This document shows positions 7,832 through 17,553 of a DNA stretch of 64,000 nucleotides, piece after piece; within the stretch, counting starts at the first letter, position 1, and the number at the start of each line of letters is the position of its first letter. The notes beneath the pieces are model-generated. The model was given only the letters and a program-made list of their open reading frames with translations, was not told the origin of the DNA and made no database searches. The position numbers and the translations under genes are program-made. This stretch comes from Candidatus Paracaedibacteraceae bacterium (GTDB taxonomy: Bacteria; Pseudomonadota; Alphaproteobacteria; Paracaedibacterales; Paracaedibacteraceae): assembly GCA_019636035.1 (NCBI GenBank), contig JAHBYI010000001.1:675508-739507 (forward strand). Reading direction: 5' to 3'.

Positions 7832-8320
7832 CTAGCGGCTGTGGCGATGGTGAGCATGACATATGGCGACAGCCAAGGCATCGGCTGCATCGGCCTTGAC
7901 TATCCCTGCTGTCGGCAGAAGTCGTTGTACCATGGCTGCTACTTGATTTTTATCGGCATGCCCCACACCGACAACGGATTTTTTTACTTTGTTGGCTGAA
8001 TATTCGCCAACAATCAATCCTTGTGTTGCAGGAGCAAGCAAAACAACACCGCGCGCCATCCCCAGTTTTAGGGCGGATGCCGCATTGGTATTCATAAATG
8101 TTTCTTCGACAGCGGCTTCGTGTGGGGTGTATTGATCAATCACATCCGTTAATCCGCGGTATAGCTCAGTGAGTCGGTCACTCAAAGAAAGATCAGGCGT
8201 TGATTTGACAACACCATGGGCAACATGAGAAAGCCGATTCCCCTGAGAGGTAATCAGCCCCCATCCTGTGTTACGGAGACCCGGGTCAAGGCCGAGAATG
8301 CGAATCGTTTGGTGTGTCAT
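7832..8320 (-). CDS. ruvC: Crossover junction endodeoxyribonuclease RuvC
   Basis: Resolves Holliday junctions as a dimer together with RuvAB. The RNase H-fold protein carries the four acidic catalytic positions: ILGLDPG (Asp12), VEETF, and the paired aspartates of ADAADALA near the C-terminus. I chose the ATG at 8320, giving 162 aa and the motif at the usual distance from the N-terminus. An upstream TTG at 8347 overlaps the yebC stop as TTGA and would add nine residues, so coupled initiation there is possible. It follows yebC, a frequent arrangement in bacteria. Confidence 0.93.
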   Translation of the reverse strand: MTHQTIRILGLDPGLRNTGWGLITSQGNRLSHVAHGVVKSTPDLSLSDRLTELYRGLTDVIDQYTPHEAAVEETFMNTNAASALKLGMARGVVLLAPATQGLIVGEYSANKVKKSVVGVGHADKNQVAAMVQRLLPTAGIVKADAADALAVAICHAHHRHSR

Positions 8321-8343
8321 CTGTCCGTATTTCAGCCTGATGG

Positions 8344-9090
8344 TCAACCTGCTAATTTTGCCATGATTTCATCTGAAACATCAAAGTTACAATAGACATT
8401 CTGAACATCATCATTGTCCTCTAAGGTATCGATCAGCTTGAAAATCTTTTGGGCTGCTTCTTCATCAACGGCAATGGTGTTTTGGGGACGCCAGACTAAT
8501 TTTGATTCCCCGATATCGGCGTAGCTTTGAGCCAAAGCATCACGCACTGTTGCGAAATCATCGATACTGGTCAGGACATCATAACCGTCGTCATCTTCTT
8601 CCAGGTTTTCAGCTCCGGCTTCAACAGCTTTTTCAAAAACATCATCAAAGGATCCAACGGACTTTGGCAAACGGATCAAGCCTAAGCGATCAAACATAAA
8701 GGCGACACTGCCCGATTCACCCATGTTGCCACCGGCTTTAGTGAATGCAGATCGAATTTCAGGTGCTGTCCGATTGCGGTTATCGGTCAAGGTTTCAACG
8801 ATCAAGGCTGTCCCTGCCGGGCCATACCCTTCGTAGCGGACTTCTTCGTAATTTGCTGTATCCTCACCACCCAAGGCCTTTTTAATGGCGCGATCAACGT
8901 TGTCTTTTGGCATGTTGGCTCCTCGTGCTGCTGCGATGGCTGCGCGAAGACGAGGGTTAGCTGATGGATCAGCCCCCATGCGTGCCGATACGATAATTTC
9001 GCGCGCGATTTTCGCAAACATGCGGGCCCGCTTTGCATCTTGTGCCCCTTTGCGGTGCATAATGTTTTTAAATTGTGAATGTCCTGCCAT
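8344..9090 (-). CDS. yebC: YebC/PmpR family protein (TACO1-like)
   Basis: A 248-aa protein opening with [21 protein letters not shown], the hallmark N-terminus of the YebC/TACO1 family, and continuing through [14 protein letters not shown] and GYGPAG.ALIVE. Members act as DNA-binding regulators and, as shown more recently, help ribosomes translate proline-rich stretches. It is the first gene of a yebC-ruvC pair and is divergent from alr across a 160-bp spacer that must contain both promoters. Confidence 0.92.
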   Translation of the reverse strand: MAGHSQFKNIMHRKGAQDAKRARMFAKIAREIIVSARMGADPSANPRLRAAIAAARGANMPKDNVDRAIKKALGGEDTANYEEVRYEGYGPAGTALIVETLTDNRNRTAPEIRSAFTKAGGNMGESGSVAFMFDRLGLIRLPKSVGSFDDVFEKAVEAGAENLEEDDDGYDVLTSIDDFATVRDALAQSYADIGESKLVWRPQNTIAVDEEAAQKIFKLIDTLEDNDDVQNVYCNFDVSDEIMAKLAG

Positions 9091-9253
9091 TGTTCTTACA
9101 CTTCAAAAATTACGTTTGGAAACAGTGTAGCACCATTTCGTATTTTGTGACACCGTGTTTTGTGAGGGGTGTTCTCCTTCACCTACATAAGGCGTGACTT
9201 TTTCCTTGAAAGTGCGTTACACTGTTGAAAAGAAAAGATCGGTGTAGCCAAGG

Positions 9254-10423
9254 ATGTTGCAACCCCAGCGTACTCAAATTGTCGAGACAACCAAAATCCC
9301 CGAGCAACTTGCAGGGTTGCCGACGTCTACCTATTCCTGTTTGATTGTTAATTTAGATTTGGTTGCCCATAACTACAATCACCTGAAATCAATGACAGCA
9401 ACGGCGGAATGTTCTGCGGTTTTAAAGGCCGACGGATATGGTATGGGAGCCATTCCCATGGCTTTGCGGTTGATGCGAGAAGGGTGTAAATCCTTTTTCG
9501 TTGCTTTTGCGGATGAGGGTGTGGCTTTACGTGAAGCCTTTATTGATCGAGGGTTGGATGCGGATATCTACATCCTTAATGGTTTTTTCCCTGGATCTGA
9601 GGGTGTTTATGCAGATTTTCATCTTATTCCTGCTTTGACAGATCTGGATCAAGTTGCACGTTGGCAGGCGTTTTGTCATATGTCCGGGCGTAAGCTGCCT
9701 GCTGCTCTTCATGTTGATACAGGAATGACGCGGACAGGGTTGCCTAGTAAAGAATACATGACCCTTGCCAGTAATCCGCAACTCCTTGAAGGAATGGACT
9801 TAAAGCTCGTTCTCAGTCAGATGGTTTATAGCCATGATGAAAACTTGACTTTTACCCAGCAACAACGCCAACGCTTTGAGCAAGCGATTCGTCATATGCC
9901 AAAAATGAAGGCAAGTCTTGCTAAATCAGGCGTCGTTTTTCTCGGTCAAGAATACCATTATGACATGGTGCGTCCGGGGATTGCTTTGCATGGAGTCAAT
10001 CCGACAAATGCTAAAAATAATCCGTTGATTCAAACCATGGAGCTTTGGGGGCGTATCTACCAAATCCAAGATGTGGCTGTGGGGCAAAGCATTGGGTATA
10101 GTCAAACCTTTGTGGCGGCAAATGCTCGTCGTGTGGCAACGATCGGTGTAGGATATGCTGATGGCTATCCTTGGGCAATGGCCAATAAAGGATATGTCTT
10201 TATTGCAGGGCAGAAATGCCCAATTCTGGGTCGTGTTTCCATGGACGTGATAACCGTTGATGTCACGGATATTCCTGAATCCCAGCTTGAAATTGGGGGC
10301 TGGGCACAATTAGTTGGCCGAGACATCCCTGTTGATGAAATTGCCAAAACAGCCGGTACCGTTCCCTATGAGATTTTGTTGAGAATGGGGGATAGGTTTA
10401 GGCGGGTATACACGGCACAGTAA
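9254..10423 (+). CDS. alr: Alanine racemase
   Basis: Pyridoxal-phosphate enzyme converting L-alanine to D-alanine for peptidoglycan. The PLP-lysine motif AVLKADGYG is at residues 55-63 (Lys58), and the catalytic tyrosine is in the GVGYADGYP motif (Tyr301). The C-terminal part has the expected GRVSMD and LLRMGDR elements. At 389 aa it is close to family length, with a roughly 25-residue N-terminal extension. AAGG directly abuts the ATG, so the true start is slightly uncertain. It fits with murA and the L,D-transpeptidases elsewhere in the window as part of a functional cell-wall pathway. Confidence 0.93.
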   Translation: MLQPQRTQIVETTKIPEQLAGLPTSTYSCLIVNLDLVAHNYNHLKSMTATAECSAVLKADGYGMGAIPMALRLMREGCKSFFVAFADEGVALREAFIDRGLDADIYILNGFFPGSEGVYADFHLIPALTDLDQVARWQAFCHMSGRKLPAALHVDTGMTRTGLPSKEYMTLASNPQLLEGMDLKLVLSQMVYSHDENLTFTQQQRQRFEQAIRHMPKMKASLAKSGVVFLGQEYHYDMVRPGIALHGVNPTNAKNNPLIQTMELWGRIYQIQDVAVGQSIGYSQTFVAANARRVATIGVGYADGYPWAMANKGYVFIAGQKCPILGRVSMDVITVDVTDIPESQLEIGGWAQLVGRDIPVDEIAKTAGTVPYEILLRMGDRFRRVYTAQ

Positions 10424-10459
10424 TATAGAGTCGTCCCATTTTATCCTGACTATCCGCGG

Positions 10460-11029
10460 TTATTTCCTGATAAGTTCAAGAACATCACGGCGCAAATCGT
10501 GATTGGTTTTAAATAATCCTGTCATATGCGTTGTTACCATGGTAACGTCAGTTTTGTGAACGCCACGACAGGACATGCACTGATGCTCACCTTCGATAAT
10601 CACAGCTGTTCCAAAAGGGGTCAGTGTTTTATCAATAGCTTGGGCAATCTCAACGGTCATCTTTTCCTGAATTTGCAGGCGTTTTGCAAAAATGTCGACG
10701 ACTCTGGCGAGCTTGCTGATGCCGACAACCCGTTTGTTCGGCAAATAAGCCACATGGGCAACCCCAATGATCGGTGCCATATGATGTTCGCAGTGAGATT
10801 CAAAACGAATATGTTTCAGTAAAACAATTTCGTCATATCCTTCGGTTTCTTCAAAGGTTCGGCTTAAATACTCATCCGAGTTTTCGGTATAGCCTGCAAA
10901 ATATTCTTCATAAGCGCGGATGACGCGTTCCGGTGTTCCTACTAATCCTTCTCGGTTTGGATCATCACCTGCCCATTGAATAAGGGTTTTTACAGCCTGT
11001 TCAGCTTGTTCTCGTGTGGGTTTTGTCAT
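10460..11029 (-). CDS. folE: GTP cyclohydrolase I
   Basis: Converts GTP to 7,8-dihydroneopterin triphosphate, the first step of folate (and a possible queuosine) biosynthesis. The 189-aa protein has the zinc-binding residues in the FESHCEHHMAPI and EHQCMSCRGV motifs and the substrate-binding region LPNKRVVGISKLAR. Length and N-terminus match the family. It lies 3 bp downstream of apaG on the same strand, so the two are probably co-transcribed. Confidence 0.95.
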   Translation of the reverse strand: MTKPTREQAEQAVKTLIQWAGDDPNREGLVGTPERVIRAYEEYFAGYTENSDEYLSRTFEETEGYDEIVLLKHIRFESHCEHHMAPIIGVAHVAYLPNKRVVGISKLARVVDIFAKRLQIQEKMTVEIAQAIDKTLTPFGTAVIIEGEHQCMSCRGVHKTDVTMVTTHMTGLFKTNHDLRRDVLELIRK

Positions 11030-11032
11030 TGT

Positions 11033-11452
11033 TTAATTCAGGATAATAGGTTGATAGGGACTGTCGAGAGAGAATGCAGGGACGTCAACGCTGAAGAGTT
11101 CGCCGTCATGGCGGCTCATGCTATAGTAACCAACCATAATGCCGGAAGGCGTTGTTAAGGGTGTGCCACTTGTATATTCATAGATTTCCCCGGGTTGAAT
11201 GAAGGGTTGTTCACCAACAACGCCTGTACCCTTAACGATTTGTGTTCGACCCAGACCATCGGTAATTTCCCAGTGACGATTTTTGAGTTGGACGGGGGTT
11301 GATCCTAAATTTTCAATCCGCACATGATAAGCCCATAGATAATGATTTTCATCAGGAGCCGACTGACTGTCTAAGTAAATCGGAAAAACAGTGACGCGCA
11401 CATTCTCGCTCTCGGTTGTGTAAGACGGTGCTAAGGGCAGATCATTCGACAT
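11033..11452 (-). CDS. apaG: ApaG domain protein
   Basis: A 139-aa immunoglobulin-fold protein of the ApaG family, whose members are linked to Co2+/Mg2+ homeostasis in enterics; the biochemical role is unknown. Recognisable features are WAYHVRIENLG, LKNRHWEITDG, VVGEQPFIQPGE and the glycine-poor C-terminal strands. I start at the ATG at 11452 because AGGAGG lies 9-10 nt upstream; a TTG at 11476 would bury that site in the coding sequence. Confidence 0.9.
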   Translation of the reverse strand: MSNDLPLAPSYTTESENVRVTVFPIYLDSQSAPDENHYLWAYHVRIENLGSTPVQLKNRHWEITDGLGRTQIVKGTGVVGEQPFIQPGEIYEYTSGTPLTTPSGIMVGYYSMSRHDGELFSVDVPAFSLDSPYQPIILN

Positions 11453-11575
11453 TTTAACACTCCTCCTGCTCAACAAGTTAGAGTAAAACTCTCAACAGAC
11501 AATGTTTTTTATACTTCTATCATATCTTAGAATACGATAGAATGTCATAACAAATGTTTAAACGGAAATGAAATT

Positions 11576-12256
11576 ATGGCCGAAAAAGATAAGTTTGATG
11601 AATTTTTAGATGAAGTTGAACATGATATCCGACAAGAACGATTCAGGCAACTTTGGGAAAAATACGGTAAGCAGGCAAGTTCAGCCTTGACGATTGCCCT
11701 TGTTGTTTTGGTTGGATATTCCTTGTGGAATAACTACCAGCACCGCGAATTGGAACGCCAATCTGATTATTACATCAAAGCTCAGAGTTATCTCGAGCAA
11801 GGTGAGACATCAAAGGCCTTAGCCATTTTGAAAGATCTGACATCAGGCCATAAGACCTATGCAACGTTTGCTCGGTTTTCTGAGGTTGCGATTTTGTCGG
11901 CTCCTGGGGATAAGCAAGATTTAGCTAAGGCAATTGCTTTGTATAAAGAAATCGCCCAAGATTCTAAGCTTGATAGTATTTGGCGTGATACGGCTCAGCT
12001 ACAAGCGATTGCCTTATCTTTTGAGCAAAATTCAGCGGAGGCGGATAAGCTTTTGGTGGAATTAGATGGGTTAAGTCAAGAAGGTCGTCCGTTGCGAGCT
12101 CTAGCATTAGAGCAAAAAGGTGTCATTCTTTATCTGTCCGGCAAGAAAAAAGAAGCGGCTGAGGCTTTTGTTGCGGCTCTGCAAACGCCGGACGCCCCGG
12201 AGGGTGTTAAGCTGCGTGCTCAGACAATGGCACAGCAAATTTCCAGTGAATCTTAA
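11576..12256 (+). CDS. YfgM-like tetratricopeptide membrane protein
   Basis: A 226-aa protein with a short acidic cytoplasmic N-terminus, a single membrane anchor (about residues 37-54, ALTIALVVLVGYSLW) and a periplasmic TPR-like region. It matches the TPR_21 / YfgM group, whose E. coli member is an ancillary subunit of the SecYEG translocon linked to the PpiD chaperone. It sits 14 bp upstream of mltA on the same strand, so it likely shares its transcript and belongs to envelope biogenesis. Confidence 0.8.
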   Translation: MAEKDKFDEFLDEVEHDIRQERFRQLWEKYGKQASSALTIALVVLVGYSLWNNYQHRELERQSDYYIKAQSYLEQGETSKALAILKDLTSGHKTYATFARFSEVAILSAPGDKQDLAKAIALYKEIAQDSKLDSIWRDTAQLQAIALSFEQNSAEADKLLVELDGLSQEGRPLRALALEQKGVILYLSGKKKEAAEAFVAALQTPDAPEGVKLRAQTMAQQISSES

Positions 12257-12270
12257 GCTTAGCGTTATCA

Positions 12271-13347
12271 ATGGTATCAAATTTTTTACTTCGTTACTGT
12301 CATTTTGTGGTCTTAGCTTTGGTTCTTGTAGGCTGTTCGACAAAAATTGATCGTGATCTTGAACCTGTTACCTTTGATCAGTTGCCGGGATGGCATCAGG
12401 ATCATCACCTGCAAGCCTTGCCAGCCATGATCAAGTCCTGTGATGTGATCTTGAAAAAGTCATCCGGTACAGAAATGGTCACAGGCGGAGATGGTCGTGG
12501 CAGTGCTTGCGATTGGTTTGGGTTTTGTAAAAAACTAAAGGCTAAACAGTTCAAATCCAGCGCGCAACTTCGGCAATTTATTGAATCAGAGTTACACCCG
12601 TATCGATTAGCTGCAAGTGGTGATGCTAATGGTGTATTCACAGGATATTATGAGCCAATCTTGAATGGGTCACTCCGTCGCCATGGCAAATATCAGACAC
12701 CGCTATATAAGATGCCGAGCAAGGGGTATAAGATTCCTCGATCTCGTATTGTCAACGGAGCCCTCAAGGGTAAGGGGTTGGAGCTTGTTTGGGTTGATGA
12801 TCCGGTCGATGCGTTCTTTATCCAAGTTCAGGGATCCGGTCGTGTTCGCCTGGATAATGGCCGTGAAATTCGCTTAGGCTATGCCGGGCAAAATGGTTAT
12901 CCTTATTTTGCTATTGGTAAGGCCTTATTGGATATGGGCGAGCTTCAGCCTGGCCATGTGACAATGCACAGTATTAAAAAATGGCTTCGGGCTCATCCTA
13001 AACGGGCTGAATCCATCATGTCAAAGAACCAATCCTATGTTTTCTTCCGAATCTCGCCTGCCCATGCCGGTGGCCCTGTTGGCAGTCATAACGTACCGTT
13101 GACTCCTCGCAGAAGTATGGCTGTTGATCGGAGTTTTGTGACATTGGGGACGCCGCTGTGGTTGGATTGTACCCATCCCGATCATCATCACAAACGGTTG
13201 CAGCAATTGTTGATGGCTCAAGATACAGGTGGTGCCATTAAGGGGGCTGTGCGTGGTGATTATTTCTGGGGAAGTGGTGAGAGAGCCGGCTATTATGCGG
13301 GTGCTATGAATGCCAAGGGGAACCTTTATGTTCTTTTGCCGCGATGA
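12271..13347 (+). CDS. mltA: Membrane-bound lytic murein transglycosylase A
   Basis: Cleaves peptidoglycan glycan strands with 1,6-anhydro product formation at the outer membrane. The N-terminal lipobox is LVGC (Cys22). The MltA domain (FTGYYEP, PLY, SGRVRL, GYAGQNGYPY) is followed by the 3D domain with the catalytic aspartate in LMAQDTGGAIKGAVRGD. At 358 aa it is full length. The TGA overlaps the ATG of the smr gene (ATGA at 13344-13347), so translation is coupled; mltA-smr pairs are common in alphaproteobacteria. Confidence 0.93.
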   Translation: MVSNFLLRYCHFVVLALVLVGCSTKIDRDLEPVTFDQLPGWHQDHHLQALPAMIKSCDVILKKSSGTEMVTGGDGRGSACDWFGFCKKLKAKQFKSSAQLRQFIESELHPYRLAASGDANGVFTGYYEPILNGSLRRHGKYQTPLYKMPSKGYKIPRSRIVNGALKGKGLELVWVDDPVDAFFIQVQGSGRVRLDNGREIRLGYAGQNGYPYFAIGKALLDMGELQPGHVTMHSIKKWLRAHPKRAESIMSKNQSYVFFRISPAHAGGPVGSHNVPLTPRRSMAVDRSFVTLGTPLWLDCTHPDHHHKRLQQLLMAQDTGGAIKGAVRGDYFWGSGERAGYYAGAMNAKGNLYVLLPR

Positions 13348-13826
13348 AATCACCACAAGACACCCATTTATGGCATGAAATCACGAAGGGGATCCGACCT
13401 TTAAAGCATCGATCCCCGGCGCTTTTACCGCCTGCTTCGGCAGTGAATACGGTTCGCATTGATCATAATCGTACGCAAGAATTCTTTGACAAACATGTTT
13501 CAGATTTAAATGTCAACCGCCAGTGGGTTGATGGCGGAAAACGCCTGCACAAACTGGGTAAAGTTATGATTGAGGCTCGTCTTGATCTGCATGGTTATAC
13601 ACGCCAGGATGCCCAAGATAAACTTCAACGGTTTGTGGCTATGGCGCATCATGATCGATTGCGATGGATCCTTGTGATCACCGGCAAAGGTCACCCGGAT
13701 AATCCGGCGACTCTGAAAAAACTTGCTCCGCAATGGTTCGAATCCATGCCTCTTGTGACCGGGTATGCTCCTGCTAAGGATGCCCACGGTGGGGATGGTG
13801 CATTTTATGTGCGGGTTAAAGGGTGA
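13344..13826 (+). CDS. Smr domain protein
   Basis: A 160-aa protein with a C-terminal Smr (small MutS-related) domain: LDLHGYTRQDA, a helical segment, LVITGKGH and a C-terminal GGDGAFYVRVK strand. Smr domains are nucleic-acid nicking or ribosome-collision RNA cleavage modules; the LDLHG and TGKG signatures are intact. The N-terminal 70 residues are basic and proline-containing, probably flexible. It overlaps the mltA stop by 4 bp. Its role in this organism is unknown. Confidence 0.88.
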   Translation: MKSPQDTHLWHEITKGIRPLKHRSPALLPPASAVNTVRIDHNRTQEFFDKHVSDLNVNRQWVDGGKRLHKLGKVMIEARLDLHGYTRQDAQDKLQRFVAMAHHDRLRWILVITGKGHPDNPATLKKLAPQWFESMPLVTGYAPAKDAHGGDGAFYVRVKG

Positions 13827-13896
13827 CTATATAATTGGCAATATTTACATTCGCTCAAAACTTTCCTAGACTTTAATAAACAAGGGGGAGTTTTTC

Positions 13897-15426
13897 ATGT
13901 CGCCAGCCAATACAAATCTAAAGGAAACAATTACAACGCTTTTATCTCAGATCGGGATGTCTGCAAGGGCTTTTCAGGGGACAGGCTTAATATCCTGCTC
14001 GCCAATTACAGGTGAAGCGATCGGCGAGGTTTCTTCCCATACGCCAACAGAGATGAGGGCCGCCATTGAAAAAGCTGATCTTGCCTTTAAAGGCTGGCGG
14101 TGTGTTCCGGCACCTAAACGGGGTGAGTTGATTCGTTTGTTTGGTGAAGAATTACGCCAGAATAAAGAAGCCCTGGGGCAATTGGTTACGATTGAAGCAG
14201 GCAAGATTTTACAAGAGGGTCTGGGTGAGGTCCAAGAAATGATCGACATTTGTGATTTTGCTGTTGGTCTTTCCCGTCAATTATATGGCTTAACCATGGC
14301 ATCCGAACGTCCGGGGCATCGTATGATGGAAACGTGGCACCCCTTAGGCGTTGTCGGCCTTATTACACCATTCAACTTTCCGGTTGCGGTCTGGGCGTGG
14401 AATTTTGCACTGGCTATTATTTGCGGTAATGCAACGGTTTGGAAACCCTCAGAGAAAACACCGTTAACGGCATTGGCTTGCCAACATCTGTTTGATAATG
14501 CTGTTGCAAAATTTAAAGATGCCCCTGACGGGCTATCCTGCCTGATTCAAGGGGGGCGTGATGTAACGGATGTCTTGGTTGATCACCCAAGGGTTGCCCT
14601 GGTCAGTGCGACCGGCAGCACAGAAATGGGGCGATCTGTTGGTCAACGGGTCGCAAAACGCTTTGGTAAATCCCTGCTGGAATTAGGGGGCAACAATGCT
14701 ATGATTGTAACCCCATCGGCTGATTTGACTTTAGCCTATCGGGCTATTACGTTCAGTGCTGTTGGTACCAGTGGCCAACGCTGTACAACCTTGCGCCGCT
14801 TGTTTGTCCATCGTTCCATGAAAGCAGATGTCTTGACTAAGCTAAAGCAGATTTATGAGAGCCTTCCAATTGGCAATCCTCTTGAGGAAGGAACATTATG
14901 TGGCCCTTTGATTGATGGGCACAGTTATACAGCCTTTCAAAACACCGTTCATAAAGCCCAATCTGAGGGTGGAAACCTTGTGGCTGGCGGTGTGCGCGTC
15001 TTATCGGATCAGTATCCGAATGGGTATTATGTGTCACCGGCTCTGCTTGATATGCCGGATCATACAGATAGCCTGTTTACAGAAACCTTTGCCCCGATTC
15101 TGTACGTGGTTTCTTATGATACCCTGGATGAGGCTATTGCAATGAATAATCAAGTTCCCCAAGGGCTGTCGTCTTGTGTTTTCACGACGGATATTCGAGA
15201 AGCAGAGTATTTCTTAAGTGCGCAGGGTAGCGACTGTGGCATTGCCAATGTCAATATTGGCCCCAGCGGTGCTGAGATCGGCGGGGCGTTTGGTGGTGAA
15301 AAGGAAACGGGTGGTGGGCGCGAATCAGGGTCGGATTCTTGGCGTAATTATATGCGACGAGCAACCAATACGGTTAATTATTCGTCTGAACTTCCTCTTG
15401 CTCAGGGGATTAAATTCGATTTATAG
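13897..15426 (+). CDS. amaB: Aldehyde dehydrogenase, ALDH7 (antiquitin / AmaB) type
   Basis: NAD-dependent aldehyde dehydrogenase of 509 aa. The general base region is LELGGNNAMIV and the nucleophilic Cys lies in SGQRCTTLRRL; PFNFPVAVWAWN and KPSEKTPLTAL form the cofactor pocket. The overall wording fits the ALDH7 family (2-aminoadipic semialdehyde / piperideine-6-carboxylate dehydrogenase), implying lysine catabolism or aldehyde detoxification. GGGGGAG upstream of the ATG supports the start. No other lysine-degradation gene is next to it, so substrate assignment is family-based. Confidence 0.85.
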   Translation: MSPANTNLKETITTLLSQIGMSARAFQGTGLISCSPITGEAIGEVSSHTPTEMRAAIEKADLAFKGWRCVPAPKRGELIRLFGEELRQNKEALGQLVTIEAGKILQEGLGEVQEMIDICDFAVGLSRQLYGLTMASERPGHRMMETWHPLGVVGLITPFNFPVAVWAWNFALAIICGNATVWKPSEKTPLTALACQHLFDNAVAKFKDAPDGLSCLIQGGRDVTDVLVDHPRVALVSATGSTEMGRSVGQRVAKRFGKSLLELGGNNAMIVTPSADLTLAYRAITFSAVGTSGQRCTTLRRLFVHRSMKADVLTKLKQIYESLPIGNPLEEGTLCGPLIDGHSYTAFQNTVHKAQSEGGNLVAGGVRVLSDQYPNGYYVSPALLDMPDHTDSLFTETFAPILYVVSYDTLDEAIAMNNQVPQGLSSCVFTTDIREAEYFLSAQGSDCGIANVNIGPSGAEIGGAFGGEKETGGGRESGSDSWRNYMRRATNTVNYSSELPLAQGIKFDL

Positions 15427-15489
15427 AGCAGCCGAAATGTGATATGTTAGATAAAAACTATAGTCAGTTGTAGCAAAGGATATCTTTCG

Positions 15490-16356
15490 ATGGGTTTAAT
15501 TAGATTCAAAAGCTTTTTTTCAAAATCAAGAACAATAGTGTTATCTTCCTTTCTCACTCTTCTCATAGCAACAACGTTGTCAGCTTTTGCTGATGAGTCT
15601 TATGGTGATCTCAGTGCCCGTTTGGATGATGTCGAAAAGAAGGTTGCCGGCCAAAGTCCGAGTGGCCATGAATTTGCTACCAAGGAAGACCTTGAAAACC
15701 TGTCGAACCAGATTAAGGAATTACGCGGTCGCCTTGAGGTTGCCGAACATGGTGGGCTCAGTAAACCGGCGGCCTCAGATGTCGATTCAGGGCAAAAATC
15801 CGAGATGCCGAAAGATGATGCAGCCGAATCTAGTGACGAGTCAAGCGATGATGACGATGTGGATGCTATTCTAAAAGATCTCAGTTCTTCGGATCCGAAA
15901 GATACAGCGACAAAAAAGGCTGAAAAAGATGCCCCGACCGGCACCTTAGACAAGGGGGACGAGACAGCCCAATATGACCAAGCGATGGGGTTGTACAAAA
16001 AGCAGGAGTATGCCGAGGCTGAAGAAGCTTTTCGATTTTATGTAAAGCAGTACCCAAAGGGTAAGCAATTGAGTCAAGCAAAGCTCCATATCGCGGAATG
16101 TCAATTGGCTCAGGCAACAGAGTCAAAGGACAAAAAAGCAGCGAAAGAGGCTACTGCGGATTTTGCTGCTGCTTATAAGGCCAATCCAAAGGGAGCACAT
16201 GGTGCTCAGGCTTTGTTGGGGATGGCCAAATCCATGAAACTTCAAGGTGATAAAAAGAAAGCCTGTATTGTCTTGAAAAAACACAAAGCAGATTTTCCAA
16301 AGGATAAAGGTACCGCAGCAACTGCGAAGAAATTAAGTAAAGACTATGCGTGTTAA
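15490..16356 (+). CDS. cpoB: Tol-Pal system coordinator CpoB (YbgF)
   Basis: Periplasmic protein that couples the Tol-Pal machine to cell-wall synthesis at division. The 288 residues comprise a signal peptide (cleaved near SAFA-DES), an N-terminal coiled coil (LSARLDDVEKKV...LENLSNQIKELRGRLE), a long acidic Ser/Asp linker and a C-terminal TPR domain beginning at YDQAMGLYKKQEYAEAEEAF. Order and length match YbgF. Unusually, tolB and pal are not adjacent; it is followed after 3 bp by rsmI. Confidence 0.85.
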   Translation: MGLIRFKSFFSKSRTIVLSSFLTLLIATTLSAFADESYGDLSARLDDVEKKVAGQSPSGHEFATKEDLENLSNQIKELRGRLEVAEHGGLSKPAASDVDSGQKSEMPKDDAAESSDESSDDDDVDAILKDLSSSDPKDTATKKAEKDAPTGTLDKGDETAQYDQAMGLYKKQEYAEAEEAFRFYVKQYPKGKQLSQAKLHIAECQLAQATESKDKKAAKEATADFAAAYKANPKGAHGAQALLGMAKSMKLQGDKKKACIVLKKHKADFPKDKGTAATAKKLSKDYAC

Positions 16357-16359
16357 GGC

Positions 16360-17196
16360 ATGCTATCCCTTCCTGATTTCTTGCCGGCGGTAAAACCTGG
16401 TCTTTATATTGTTGCAACCCCCATCGGCAATCGCGGAGATATTACGCTCCGTGCCTTGGATGTGTTGCAACGTGTTGAGCTGATTTATTGTGAAGATACC
16501 CGTACCAGCAGGCCTCTGCTCGATACCTTTGGCATCAAGACACCCCTGAAAGCCTTGCATGATCATAACGAAGAGAAAATGATCCCGGAAGTTATCAAGC
16601 GTATTCAATCAGGACAAGCTATTGCCTTGATTAGTGATGCGGGCATGCCGCTCATCAGTGATCCCGGGTTCATGATTGTCCGTGCTTTACAGGATGCGGC
16701 TCTGCCTGTGACCGTTGTTCCCGGGGCATCAGCGGTTATCACAGCAGCAGCGTTGTCGGGGCTACCGACTGATAAGTTTATGTTCCTGGGATTCATTAAC
16801 CCAAAGGATGCTGTTCTGTATAAAGACATTAGTGCAACTTTGATTTTGTATGAATCACCTCACCGCCTTATTAAAACAATGGAGAGTCTGTCCGTTGTTT
16901 TTGCCGATAGGCACATTGCTGTGGTTCGCGAATTAACCAAGCTTCATGAAGAAGTCGTCAGAGGGACGTGGGATGATGTTATTGCCGATTTTTCATCCCG
17001 GGATAAAATCCGTGGTGAGTTTGTTCTCGTACTTTCCCCTCCGGCTCAATCCAGTGATTTAACGGGGATTGATTTGGATCAGGCGATTCGGGATGCCTTA
17101 CAATCACACAGCTTAAAAGATGCCTGTACTTTGGTTGCCGGTGCTTTGGGGCTTCCTCGTAAAGAGGTTTACAAACGAGCCTTGTCTTTAAAATGA
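16360..17196 (+). CDS. rsmI: 16S rRNA (cytidine-1402-2'-O)-methyltransferase
   Basis: SAM-dependent enzyme methylating C1402 in the ribosomal P site. The 278-aa tetrapyrrole-methylase fold shows GLYIVATPIGNRGDITLRAL at the N-terminus, YCEDTRTSRPLL, the SDAGMPLISDPGF loop and VPGASAV, all family signatures. Its TGA overlaps the ATG of the yraN gene (17193-17196), a classic rsmI-yraN pairing. Confidence 0.95.
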   Translation: MLSLPDFLPAVKPGLYIVATPIGNRGDITLRALDVLQRVELIYCEDTRTSRPLLDTFGIKTPLKALHDHNEEKMIPEVIKRIQSGQAIALISDAGMPLISDPGFMIVRALQDAALPVTVVPGASAVITAAALSGLPTDKFMFLGFINPKDAVLYKDISATLILYESPHRLIKTMESLSVVFADRHIAVVRELTKLHEEVVRGTWDDVIADFSSRDKIRGEFVLVLSPPAQSSDLTGIDLDQAIRDALQSHSLKDACTLVAGALGLPRKEVYKRALSLK

Positions 17197-17540
17197 GATG
17201 GACAAGCTATACCAAGGGGATTTTTGCTGAATATTGTGCTGCTGTCTTGTTATTGCTTAAGGGATACAGGATCTTAGCACGACGCTATAAAACGCCCTGG
17301 GGGGAAATTGATTTAGTTGCAAAGCGTGGTAAGATGCTTGTCTTTGTTGAGGTTAAGCGACGAAGAACCCTGTTAAGCGGGCTTGACGCTATTACACCAC
17401 ATCAACAAGGGCGTATCGAAAATGCTGGCCAAATGTACCTTGCTTCGAGTAGACTGAACACCAACAGCCTCAGGCTCGATGTCATTGTGGTTACGCCCTG
17501 GTGGGTGCACCACTTAAAAGATGCCTGGCGTGTTGCTTAA
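17193..17540 (+). CDS. yraN: YraN family (UPF0102) endonuclease-like protein
   Basis: A small 115-aa protein with the restriction-endonuclease-like core of UPF0102: AEYCAAVLLLLKGYRILARRYKT, then WGEIDLVAKRG and FVEVKRR, giving the E...D...E-x-K catalytic pattern. Its biological role is unclear, though it is often found with rsmI as here. It overlaps rsmI by 4 bp, so translation is coupled. Confidence 0.92.
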   Translation: MRWTSYTKGIFAEYCAAVLLLLKGYRILARRYKTPWGEIDLVAKRGKMLVFVEVKRRRTLLSGLDAITPHQQGRIENAGQMYLASSRLNTNSLRLDVIVVTPWWVHHLKDAWRVA

Positions 17541-17553
17541 ACGGAGGACTATA